From Candidatus Cloacimonadota bacterium (lineage in GTDB: Bacteria; Cloacimonadota; Cloacimonadia; Cloacimonadales; Cloacimonadaceae): DNA of 9,470 nt. The notes under the pieces were generated by a model, which worked only from the letters and a program-made list of their open reading frames with translations, was not told the origin of the DNA and did no database searches. The position numbers and the translations under genes were made by a program. Positions 1-5,466 of the stretch are shown one piece after another. The stretch's first letter is position 1; every line of letters starts with the position of its first letter. The DNA lies in the NCBI GenBank assembly GCA_017996595.1, contig JAGOGT010000026.1, forward strand, positions 1 to 9,470, written 5' to 3'.

Positions 1-1
1 G

Positions 2-1918
2 CTGGTTCCGCAAACCATCCCGGAAATCATTATTCATGGCGTGCTTACCTTTGCCCAAAGCGATAGCCATATTCGCATCACTGCTGCCAATCTGAATGGG
101 GCCATTGTTACCGCTACCAAGAATAATACTGATTTCAGTTATGCCAGGATCGCGAATGGTTATGCCATTCTGCCCATCGATCCCAATCAAACCGGAAACC
201 TGAAGCTGACGGTGAGCAAGGCTGATCACATTCCCCTGGTGCGTGAACTTCTACCCACCCAAAGTGCCAAACTGGGAATAGTAAGTAACAACATGGCCAA
301 TGCCTTCATCAATCCCGGTTCTCAGAATACCCTTACCCTGGGCTTCAAGAATTTCTCCTTTGATGTGATTAGCAATGCCACGGTGGAGCTAACGGTTAAT
401 AACGATGAAGTTACCATTGCCAATGGCACCCAAGCCATAGCTTCTCTGGCTGCCGGAGCTACGCAAGAGCTTAGCTTTGTCCTCAATGCCAATAATGCCA
501 TCGATCCCGGTCAGGTGCTCACTTTCACGGTTAATATCACCAATCCCACCGATCAGCATATGTTCCAACTAATGGGTGGGGGTGCACAGATCACGATCTT
601 GGGCCATACCGGAGTGCTAAATCCCGGCCAGAGTAACAATATCACCTTCGATCTTACCAATAATGGCAATGCTTCCATGCAAGATATGAGCGTCATCGTG
701 CAGTCCCTCAGCACCGCAGCTACTGCCCAGGGAACACCGGTTATGGTGGGTAATCTGGAGATCGGACAAAGCGCTGCGTTCACTACTGTGATCACGGTTC
801 AAGCTGCTGCTTATCACGGACACAGCATTCCCCTTAAATTCACTGCCACCAATCCTGCCGGATACACCTATATCAGCTACTATTCAGCCTTTGTAGGCAC
901 TCCCGGAACAGATGATCCCACCGGTCCGGACGAATATGGCTACTATGCCTATGATTCCACCGATTTAGATTATGCTCTGGCGCCTGTCTATAATTGGGTG
1001 GAGCTTGATCCGGCAGGGGGACCGCTTGGCTCGGTGTATCTGAACAAGGATGATGGCTCTAAAACCATCGATCTGCCCTTTACCTTCAGGTATTACGGCG
1101 TGGATTACAATTCGCTCACCTTCTGCACCAATGGCTGGCTTTCCTTTGTGCCCAATACCATGGTGGATTTCTACAATTGTTACATCCCTGCCGCTCTGGG
1201 GCCCTATGCAATGGTTGCCGCGTATTGGGATGACCTGAAGGGCATGAAGGTGGCGGAAGATACTTTCAATGATATCCGTATTATCTACTACCATGATGCA
1301 GCCAATAACCGCTATATCATCGAATGGAACAATGCCTATAACCAATATAATATTGATCTGGGCCAAAATGCCTCCCTGGAGAAATTCCAGGTGATCCTCT
1401 ATCCCCGGGCGGGACAGGATGGCGATATCGTTATCCAATATCACACGGTGGATAATCCCGGAACCACCACCAATTACAGCACCGTGGGCGTGGAAGATCA
1501 CACCCAGTTACGTGGTTTAACATATACTCATGGTAACACTTATCCTGCTACGGCTGCTCCCCTGGCATCAGGCCTGGCAGTGAGATTTACCACCACTCCT
1601 CCGGATAGCTATGTGGCCAATGACGATCAGCAAATGCCCGGAATTGCCACAGGCCTGAGGAACTATCCCAATCCCTTCAATCCGCATACCACCATTGCCT
1701 TCAGTATGGAAAAGGCCGGCTATGCCAATTTGGGTATCTATAACCTGAAAGGACAGTTGGTAAAATCCTTGCATAATGGCAATGTGAATAGCGGTGAACA
1801 TCAGCTTGTGTGGGATGGCACCGATGCCAATGGTAAACAGGTTGGTTCGGGATTGTACCTGTATCGCCTTAGCACCGCTGCGGGTAGCCAGACCAATAAG
1901 ATGTTGATGATGAAGTAG
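2..1918 (+). CDS. C-terminal part of a large secreted protein, probably gingipain-like (C25) peptidase, with FlgD-like/Por-type sorting tail; 5' end cut by the window
   Basis: The frame is open from base 2, so the gene starts outside the window; the GTG at 41 is an internal codon, not a start. 638 residues are visible. Residues about 1-80 form a small beta domain of the type that follows the catalytic domain in C25 gingipain-like proteins (pattern ending LKLTVSKADHIPL). Residues about 90-305 look like two CARDB/NEW3-like beta-sandwich repeats, each with a PG(S/Q)N motif and 'LTNNGN'-type strands. Residues about 310-535 form a nidogen-like beta module (YYAYDSTD, LPFTFRYYG, TNGWLSF, AAYWDDL). 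The last 94 residues (from about nt 1634) are a FlgD-Ig/Por secretion tail: NYPNPFNPHTTI, then GQLVKSL, VWDGTDANGKQVGSGLYLYRL and a basic end. Inference: an exported, surface-bound or released protein. The peptidase assignment is moderate because no catalytic residues are in view; a non-enzymatic adhesin is the alternative. Confidence 0.75.
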   Translation: MVPQTIPEIIIHGVLTFAQSDSHIRITAANLNGAIVTATKNNTDFSYARIANGYAILPIDPNQTGNLKLTVSKADHIPLVRELLPTQSAKLGIVSNNMANAFINPGSQNTLTLGFKNFSFDVISNATVELTVNNDEVTIANGTQAIASLAAGATQELSFVLNANNAIDPGQVLTFTVNITNPTDQHMFQLMGGGAQITILGHTGVLNPGQSNNITFDLTNNGNASMQDMSVIVQSLSTAATAQGTPVMVGNLEIGQSAAFTTVITVQAAAYHGHSIPLKFTATNPAGYTYISYYSAFVGTPGTDDPTGPDEYGYYAYDSTDLDYALAPVYNWVELDPAGGPLGSVYLNKDDGSKTIDLPFTFRYYGVDYNSLTFCTNGWLSFVPNTMVDFYNCYIPAALGPYAMVAAYWDDLKGMKVAEDTFNDIRIIYYHDAANNRYIIEWNNAYNQYNIDLGQNASLEKFQVILYPRAGQDGDIVIQYHTVDNPGTTTNYSTVGVEDHTQLRGLTYTHGNTYPATAAPLASGLAVRFTTTPPDSYVANDDQQMPGIATGLRNYPNPFNPHTTIAFSMEKAGYANLGIYNLKGQLVKSLHNGNVNSGEHQLVWDGTDANGKQVGSGLYLYRLSTAAGSQTNKMLMMK

Positions 1919-1950
1919 GTTAGGCGTTAGGCGTTAGGCGTTAGGCGTTA
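1919..1950 (+). repeat. Tandem 7-bp repeat, four perfect GTTAGGC units plus a partial
   Basis: Starting directly after the TAG stop codon, GTTAGGC occurs four times without a mismatch (1919-1946) and is followed by GTTA. It lies between the stop codon and the terminator hairpin. The unit is 7 bp, so slippage here would not touch the reading frame of the upstream gene. It looks like a simple variable-number repeat. Confidence 0.9.
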
Positions 1951-1968
1951 AAAAGTTAACCGATGAAT

Positions 1969-1996
1969 AAGGGCGATTTTCGGATCGCCCTTTTTC
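1969..1996 (+). terminator. Intrinsic terminator of the sorting-tail protein gene
   Basis: The inverted repeat GGGCGAT (1971-1977) / ATCGCCC (1984-1990) has a 6-nt loop and is followed directly by TTTTTC. The bases AA before the stem can extend pairing into the T tract. It lies about 50 nt after the stop codon and is oriented to end plus-strand transcription before the repeat-rich intergenic region. Confidence 0.85.
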
Positions 1997-2007
1997 GTAA
2001 CTAAGAA

Positions 2008-2086
2008 AGCTGATTGGAGTTCAAAGCGCTTAGACAATTTATGCTCTTATCCCTATGCATAATAGCGCTTTGGACTTCAAACAGCT
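2008..2086 (+). repeat. TTGGAGTTCA hairpin element, copy 1 (plus orientation)
   Basis: Arms 2009-2030 and 2064-2085 pair over 22 positions around a 33-nt loop. The only departures from Watson-Crick pairing are A2013.A2081 and two wobbles, G2017.T2077 and T2021.G2073. The inner stem is AAGCGCT/AGCGCTT and the outer stem GCTG/CAGC. The loop carries a further small stem, TTATGC/GCATAA. Both arms are identical in sequence to those of copy 3 at 3461-3537, but the loop differs. Confidence 0.85.
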
Positions 2087-2098
2087 GAAGTATCGAAC

Positions 2099-2171
2099 GG
2101 CATGAAGTCCAAGCGGCTATTCAAGTTACTGCTAAGGTCTAGAGTTATTTAAGCCGCTTGAACTCCATTCC
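2099..2171 (-). repeat. TTGGAGTTCA hairpin element, copy 2 (minus orientation, paired head-to-head with copy 1)
   Basis: Arms 2103-2118 and 2152-2167 pair around a 33-nt loop. Read on the minus strand, it has the same core, with wobbles at the same two core positions, an A.G mismatch where the other copies have unpaired A, a GG/CC outer stem, and a different inner stem, AGCGGCT/AGCCGCT. On the plus strand the two wobbles become A.C clashes, so the minus strand is the better-folding strand. Its outer boundary lies 13 nt after copy 1. Confidence 0.8.
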
Positions 2172-2225
2172 TTCAGTTTGCCAATACTACCCACTAAATT
2201 TGAAAGAGAGCCAAATTTGCTTTGC

Positions 2226-2252
2226 GTTCAAAGCGCTTGAATTTCAAGCAGC
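2226..2252 (+). repeat. Degenerate, loop-less remnant of the hairpin element
   Basis: GTTCAAAGCGCT (2226-2237) matches the 5' arm of copy 1, and the overlapping AGCGCTTGAATTTCAAGC followed by AGC (2232-2252) resembles its 3' arm with a 1-nt deletion and substitutions. The two arms share the AGCGCT, so the loop and half of the inner stem are gone. It still forms GCTTGAA-T-TTCAAGC. A chance similarity is possible. Confidence 0.4.
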
Positions 2253-2258
2253 ATACTC

Positions 2259-2371
2259 CTTCCATACATCCCCAAAACTGCTTGCCAGTTAGCAACTGCT
2301 TAGCCACCAATGAATTTCATCAGTGGTTCATTGGCTACCCATAGACATCCATGGTTATGAATGTATGGAAG
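2259..2371. repeat. 113-bp inverted-repeat element with inner hairpins
   Basis: CTTCCATACAT (2259-2269) and ATGTATGGAAG (2361-2371) are perfect 11-bp inverted repeats. Inside are AACTG/CAGTT (2276-2290) and TAGCCA-CC-AATGAA (2301-2314) against TTCATTGGCTA (2327-2337), a stem of 11 bp with a 2-nt bulge. There is no coding potential. It could be a small non-autonomous mobile element or a structured transcript; no target duplication was recognised. Confidence 0.55.
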
Positions 2372-2387
2372 CTGAAAAAGCTCAAGT

Positions 2388-2552
2388 AGCAGGAGTCATA
2401 TATACCTTCCCTTGCTATAGCTATAGCACCCCGTTCCATGGGCGTAAAGGACTTATGCGAAGATAGTTACAACTATAATGACCGCATGAGTCCTTCATCC
2501 CCAGTAATTTTCAGTAGAATCATTGCTCACAGAGGGGTGAATGACTCCTGCT
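2388..2552. repeat. 165-bp inverted-repeat element enclosing a 16-bp palindrome and a long hairpin
   Basis: AGCAGGAGTCAT (2388-2399) and ATGACTCCTGCT (2541-2552) are perfect 12-bp inverted ends. Between them lie the palindrome TGCTATAGCTATAGCA (2413-2428) and a hairpin AAGGACTTATGCG (2447-2459) / CGCATGAGTCCTT (2483-2495), paired throughout except for one T.G wobble, whose loop contains ATAGTT/AACTAT. The whole can fold as a multi-branched cruciform. It ends 10 bp from the era stop codon. MITE-like architecture is an inference; no coding capacity is present. Confidence 0.6.
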
Positions 2553-2562
2553 CACTATAGTG

Positions 2563-3447
2563 CTAAAACCCCAATTCTTTCAGCGTACTCGCCTTTTTCC
2601 GCCAATTGGGATTCACCTTCACCCACAAATGGATTTGCACCTGCTGATCCATAAATTGCGAAAGCTGCGCTTCGGCATATTCACGTATTTTCTTCAGGTT
2701 TTCGCCATTTTTGCCAATGAGGATGATCTTCTGGCTTTGCCTGTCCAGCCAGATCACGGCATCGATCACGGACTTTTCGGGTAGTTCCTGAAATCTTTCG
2801 ATCAGCACGGCGGCGCTATAGGGGATTTCCTGCTCAAACTGGTGGAAAATCGCCTCGCGAATGGTCTCTTTGGCAAAGAAGCGCATGGGCAGATCGGAAA
2901 GCTGATCCTCCGAATAATAGGGATCATGGTAAGGGATATATTTTTCTATGGTTTCCAAGAGCTGAGGGATATTGTCTCCCGTTAGGGCGGATACGCTGAG
3001 GGTTTCGGTGATGGAATCCGGAAGCAGGGTAATGGCCTTCTCATAGTCTCCCTCTTTGGCCAGGTCGCTTTTGTTAAATACTGCCAATTGAGGATTCTTC
3101 AGAAATTTCAGATATTCCAGCACTTCCTTGTCATAATCGCTGGGAAATTCACTGATATCCGCCAGAAAGATGATCAGATCCACATCTTTCAAGGCCTCAT
3201 ACCAAATCCTCAGCATGCGCTCTTGCATGGTGTAGCGCGGCTTCAGGTAACCCGGGGTGTCCACGAAAACGATCTGCTGATTGGGACTGTTCCAGATGCC
3301 TTTGATCGCATAGCGGGTAGTTTGCGGCTTGGGCGAAGTGATCGACAGCTTTTCCCCCAAAATGCGATTCATCAGGGTTGATTTGCCCGTATTGGGTTTG
3401 CCGATGATGGCCACAAAGCCACTCTTGAAACTGGCGTAATTATCCAT
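2563..3447 (-). CDS. era: GTPase Era, ribosome assembly factor
   Basis: This is a 294-residue essential GTPase that binds 16S rRNA near its 3' end and assists 30S maturation at the membrane-cytosol interface (family knowledge). The N-terminal TRAFAC GTPase domain is complete: G1 GKPNTGKS (16-23), G2 threonines in PQTTR (41-45), G3 DTPG (63-66), G4 NKSD (125-128), G5 SAL (153-155). The C-terminal KH domain follows from about residue 200, with GKNG (245-248) as its GxxG loop and the typical family ending VKVNPNW...LKELGF. Length is normal for Era (about 300). The start at 3447 is preceded by GAGG at suitable distance. No clear sigma-70 promoter is visible between the upstream aminotransferase terminator and the start; that gap is mostly occupied by hairpin copy 3. 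Identification is secure. Confidence 0.97.
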   Translation of the reverse strand: MDNYASFKSGFVAIIGKPNTGKSTLMNRILGEKLSITSPKPQTTRYAIKGIWNSPNQQIVFVDTPGYLKPRYTMQERMLRIWYEALKDVDLIIFLADISEFPSDYDKEVLEYLKFLKNPQLAVFNKSDLAKEGDYEKAITLLPDSITETLSVSALTGDNIPQLLETIEKYIPYHDPYYSEDQLSDLPMRFFAKETIREAIFHQFEQEIPYSAAVLIERFQELPEKSVIDAVIWLDRQSQKIILIGKNGENLKKIREYAEAQLSQFMDQQVQIHLWVKVNPNWRKKASTLKELGF

Positions 3448-3458
3448 TAATAATCCTC

Positions 3459-3539
3459 AAGCTGATTGGAGTTCAAAGCGCTCTCCCATTTGTTACCTTT
3501 AAATCCTTGTATGAAAGCGCTTTGGACTTCAAACAGCTT
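3459..3539 (+). repeat. TTGGAGTTCA hairpin element, copy 3 (single copy in the era leader)
   Basis: Arms 3461-3482 and 3516-3537 (extended by AA/TT to 3459 and 3539) are identical to the arms of copy 1, including the A.A mismatch and the two wobbles. The 33-nt loop has the same length but a largely different sequence. It is a single hairpin, not a pair. It lies between the aminotransferase terminator and the era SD, so era mRNA would carry the minus-strand version, in which the wobbles become A.C mismatches. Confidence 0.85.
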
Positions 3540-3540
3540 T

Positions 3541-3570
3541 AAAAACAAAGGGGTGGCAATACCACCCCTG
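3541..3570 (-). terminator. Intrinsic terminator of the ornithine aminotransferase gene
   Basis: On the minus strand, AGGGGTGG and CCACCCCT (3562-3569 and 3549-3556 in plus coordinates) form a perfect 8-bp GC-rich stem with a 5-nt loop, followed by TTGTTTTT. It begins about 20 nt after the stop codon at 3592. It makes the aminotransferase and era separate transcription units, at least in part. Confidence 0.85.
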
Positions 3571-3591
3571 ATTGTAACTTTATTATTGATA

Positions 3592-4836
3592 TCAGGACAT
3601 CTCATTGAAGACGTCTTCGATGATCCCGGCACATTCCAATAGCTGCGCTTCGGTGATCACCAAAGGCGGAGCCAGGCGGATGATATGACGGTGGGTAGGC
3701 TTGCAGAGGATACCCTTGTCACGCAGTTTCAGGCATACATCCCAGGCTTCCTGACCGTTCTTGGGTTCCACCACGATGGCGTTTAGAAGGCCTTTGCCGC
3801 GCACGAGTTTCAGCATGGGATTCTTGATATTATTCAAGGCGGCACGGAAACCTACACCAAGCTGATAAGCACGCTCGGCCAGTTTCTCATCGCGAATCAC
3901 TTCCAGCGAGGCCTTTGCCACGGCACAGGCCAGAGGGAACCCGCCAAAGGTGCTGCCATGCTGTCCGGGTTTGATCTGCAGCATGATGTCCTTGTCTGCC
4001 AAAACGGCTAATACAGGTAACACACCACCGGCCAGGGCTTTGCCCAGAATCAGCATATCGGGGCGCACGTTATCATAATCGCAGGCCAGCAGTTTACCCG
4101 TGCGGGCCAAACCGGTTTGAATTTCATCGGCCACAAAAAGTACGTTATGCTCTTTGCAGAGGTCAAAGCAATCTTTCAGATAGCCATCTTTGGGCACGAA
4201 CACGCCTGCTTCACCCTGAATGGGTTCCACGATGAAGGCGGCTACATGCTTGCCGTTCTTTTCCAGATAGGCTTTCAGGGCTGCGGCATCATCATAGGGG
4301 ACGCGCACGATGCCGGGGGTGAAGGGCCCGAAGCCCTCGTAGCAATCGGGATCGGACGAGGCAGTGATGATGGAAATGGTGCGGCCGTGGAAGTTATTCT
4401 CGGCAAAGATCAATATCGCACTGCCCTGTTCCACGCCCTTAACGTTATAAGCCCATTTGCGGGCTAGCTTCATTGCTGTTTCCACTGCTTCCGCACCGGA
4501 ATTCATAGGCAGAACCATATCATAACCGAAGAACTCGGTGATGAACTTTTCGTATTCGCCAAGCTTGTTATTGAAGAAGGCGCGGGAGGTAAGGGTAAGC
4601 TCCTTGGCCTGATCAATTAAAGCCTGAATGATGCGGGGGTGGCAATGTCCCTGATTCACTGCGGAATATGCCGAAAGGAAGTCATAATAACGCTTTCCCT
4701 CGGGATCCCACACGAATACTCCCTCACCTTTGGCCAGAACTACCGGTAGCGGATGATAATTATGAGCTCCATACTTCTCTTCCAGCTCAATCGCTTCGCG
4801 GCTGCTGACATTTCCGTAAACAAGATTTGCGGACAT
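3592..4836 (-). CDS. rocD: Ornithine aminotransferase (class-III PLP-dependent aminotransferase)
   Basis: The 414-residue protein is a fold-type I, class-III PLP aminotransferase. Ornithine aminotransferase moves the delta-amino group of ornithine to 2-oxoglutarate, giving glutamate semialdehyde and glutamate (family knowledge). Visible features: [15 protein letters not shown] near the N-terminus and [11 protein letters not shown] (57-67), both typical of [18 protein letters not shown] (112-126) for PLP phosphate binding; FHGRT (149-153); [13 protein letters not shown] (235-247) with PLP-pyridine Asp237; Lys266 in ILGKALAGG as Schiff-base lysine; and GSTFGG (294-299). Length matches the bacterial and eukaryotic core enzyme. 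GGAGG sits 5 nt before the ATG at 4836, which fixes the start. An acetylornithine or lysine aminotransferase is less likely because the N-terminal motif is OAT-like. It fits arginine/ornithine fermentation or proline interconversion and stands alone between two hairpin-rich spacers. Confidence 0.93.
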   Translation of the reverse strand: MSANLVYGNVSSREAIELEEKYGAHNYHPLPVVLAKGEGVFVWDPEGKRYYDFLSAYSAVNQGHCHPRIIQALIDQAKELTLTSRAFFNNKLGEYEKFITEFFGYDMVLPMNSGAEAVETAMKLARKWAYNVKGVEQGSAILIFAENNFHGRTISIITASSDPDCYEGFGPFTPGIVRVPYDDAAALKAYLEKNGKHVAAFIVEPIQGEAGVFVPKDGYLKDCFDLCKEHNVLFVADEIQTGLARTGKLLACDYDNVRPDMLILGKALAGGVLPVLAVLADKDIMLQIKPGQHGSTFGGFPLACAVAKASLEVIRDEKLAERAYQLGVGFRAALNNIKNPMLKLVRGKGLLNAIVVEPKNGQEAWDVCLKLRDKGILCKPTHRHIIRLAPPLVITEAQLLECAGIIEDVFNEMS

Positions 4837-4871
4837 TTTTCCTCCATGGATTTATTTTTCTATTACCTAAA

Positions 4872-4900
4872 CCTCTTTAAAAGCGCAGGCTTTGTGTCAA
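4872..4900 (-). promoter_or_regulatory. Possible promoter of the ornithine aminotransferase gene
   Basis: On the minus strand, a perfect TTGACA (-35) occurs at 4900-4895, about 60 nt before the start codon. The -10 is not convincing: TAAAGA at 15-bp or AAGAGG at 17-bp spacing are weak matches. The position suits a promoter, but only the -35 is persuasive. Confidence 0.35.
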
Positions 4901-4941
4901 GCGGAACTTTTTTTTGGCCATTGCCGGCAGAACCATATCTC

Positions 4942-4984
4942 TTGCTTATGCCTGATTCGGATGCCATCCGCAGATCATGAGCAA
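4942..4984. repeat. Hairpin with CTTATG/CATGAG stem
   Basis: TTGCTTATG (4942-4950) pairs with CATGAGCAA (4976-4984) through eight Watson-Crick pairs and one T.G wobble. A second stem, CGGAT/ATCCG with a 3-nt loop (4958-4970), sits inside. No T tract follows on either strand, so it is not a terminator. Confidence 0.5.
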
Positions 4985-5022
4985 TGCGATCGTATTAGCG
5001 CTTTCCCCAGGGACATGACTGT

Positions 5023-5085
5023 GAGGCTACTTATCAGAAATGCCAGCTACCGGGGAACAAGCCCCAGGTTACTTACATAAGCCTC
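5023..5085. repeat. Nested hairpin GAGGCT-AC-TTAT / ATAAGCCTC
   Basis: GAGGCT and TTAT (5023-5034, with a 2-nt AC bulge) pair with ATAAGCCTC (5077-5085). Inside, a CCGGGG...CCCCAGG stem closes a small AACAAG loop around 5050-5069. There is no coding potential. The arrangement (outer stem, 2-nt bulge, inner stem) resembles the inner part of the 2259-2371 element, though the sequences differ. Confidence 0.45.
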
Positions 5086-5120
5086 GATGGTGTTGCTATA
5101 GAAACATTTATCCTGAATAA

Positions 5121-5196
5121 TGCTATTGGAGTTCATGAGGCCAAGATAAATTATTGCTTTTAGTTAACTTATATGGCCTCATGGACTTCAAAAGCA
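5121..5196 (+). repeat. TTGGAGTTCA hairpin element, copy 4 (plus orientation)
   Basis: Arms 5121-5143 and 5174-5196 pair over 23 positions around a 30-nt loop. The same three exceptions appear as in copies 1 and 3: A5125.A5192, G5129.T5188 and T5133.G5184. The inner stem is TGAGGCCA/TGGCCTCA and the outer stem TGCT/AGCA, both unlike copies 1 and 3 yet fully paired, so they differ by compensating changes. Confidence 0.85.
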
Positions 5197-5213
5197 TGCA
5201 GAAACTTATGCAC

Positions 5214-5286
5214 GGCTTGAAGTCCAAACCGCCCATAAGATATTTAATAAGATATGTTTAGTTTTGGCGGTTTGAACTCCAATGCC
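5214..5286 (-). repeat. TTGGAGTTCA hairpin element, copy 5 (minus orientation, paired head-to-head with copy 4)
   Basis: Arms 5217-5233 and 5266-5282 pair around a 32-nt AT-rich loop. Read on the minus strand the core and both wobbles are those of the other copies. The conserved A is a single-base bulge (T5283 on plus). Inner stem AACCGCC/GGCGGTT and outer stem GGC/GCC are unique to this copy. It begins 17 nt after copy 4 ends. Confidence 0.85.
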
Positions 5287-5287
5287 T

Positions 5288-5394
5288 CAATTGGGTTTAT
5301 CATGAGATGACCATGTGATCCCCAGGCAAGTGCATGGTGGTCGCATGGTCACCGCATGGATAATGAGTAAGGCTGAGGGCGTGCAACCCACTTG
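5288..5394. repeat. Inverted repeat enclosing three CATGG words at 11-bp spacing
   Basis: CAATTGGGTT (5288-5297) and AACCCACTTG (5385-5394) pair with one mismatch. Inside, CATGG begins at 5333, 5344 and 5355, exactly 11 bp apart. The upstream GACCATG (5309-5315) is the reverse complement of CATGGTC at 5344-5350. This may be a folded transcript or a protein-binding array on one helix face; neither can be settled here. Confidence 0.4.
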
Positions 5395-5408
5395 ATTAGA
5401 AATAGGGC

Positions 5409-5463
5409 AAAAAAAAACGGCGCATCATGCGAGCGCCGTTAATTTAGCTCTTATCTAAGAGCT
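5409..5463 (-). terminator. Intrinsic terminator downstream of hydG, preceded by a second hairpin
   Basis: On the minus strand, right after the hydG stop codon, AGCTCTTA-GA-TAAGAGCT (5463-5446) is a perfect 8-bp inverted repeat. About 5 nt later AACGGCGC / GCGCCGTT (5440-5433 and 5423-5416) forms an 8-bp stem followed by a run of T. The second hairpin has the full form of an intrinsic terminator; the first may protect the mRNA 3' end. Confidence 0.9.
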
Positions 5464-5466
5464 TAC

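Larger units (their letters stand above)
1997..2562. other. Gene-free convergent intergenic region filled with inverted repeats
   Basis: No open frame here has a credible start, SD and protein-like composition. The stretch separates the 3' ends of two convergent genes and holds, in order: a head-to-head pair of the TTGGAGTTCA hairpin element, a loop-less degenerate copy, an 11-bp inverted repeat enclosing smaller hairpins, and a 12-bp inverted repeat enclosing a 16-bp palindrome and a 13-bp stem. Each is listed separately. A short palindrome, CACTATAGTG (2553-2562), touches the era stop codon but has no T tract on the minus strand. Confidence 0.75.
4901..5466. other. Gene-free, hairpin-rich spacer between hydG and the aminotransferase gene
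   Basis: Short open frames here lack an SD and protein-like composition. The spacer holds hairpins at 4942-4984 and 5023-5085, the head-to-head pair of the TTGGAGTTCA element (5121-5286), an inverted repeat 5288-5394 with CATGG at 11-bp intervals, and the hydG terminator. Its make-up closely parallels the 1997-2562 spacer. Confidence 0.7.

Noticed and set aside
41..43. GTG at 41 as the true start of the first gene
   Set aside because: The frame is open to the window edge and the GTG falls inside a beta domain with no SD or signal peptide.
965..1501. 178-codon minus-strand open frame inside the sorting-tail protein gene
   Set aside because: Repetitive Ile/His/Gly-rich translation with no domain, fully overlapped by a convincing beta-rich protein.
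2008..2171. Integron attC site
   Set aside because: Paired imperfect arms and strand asymmetry resemble attC, but there is no GTTRRRY/RYYYAAC core and no integrase or gene cassettes.
2447..2562. Terminator for era on the minus strand
   Set aside because: CACTATAGTG at the stop codon and the 2447-2495 stem both lack a convincing T tract on the minus strand.
4753..4980. 75-codon plus-strand frame entering the spacer upstream of the aminotransferase
   Set aside because: Half overlaps the aminotransferase start on the opposite strand; no SD and no protein-like pattern.
1997..5286. CRISPR array
   Set aside because: Copies are few, widely separated, inverted relative to each other, and the 30-33 nt 'spacers' are hairpin loops, not spacers between direct repeats.
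4861..5466. tRNA or other classical RNA gene in the spacer
   Set aside because: Strong secondary structure, but no cloverleaf, anticodon arm or TTCGANNC-type T loop was found.
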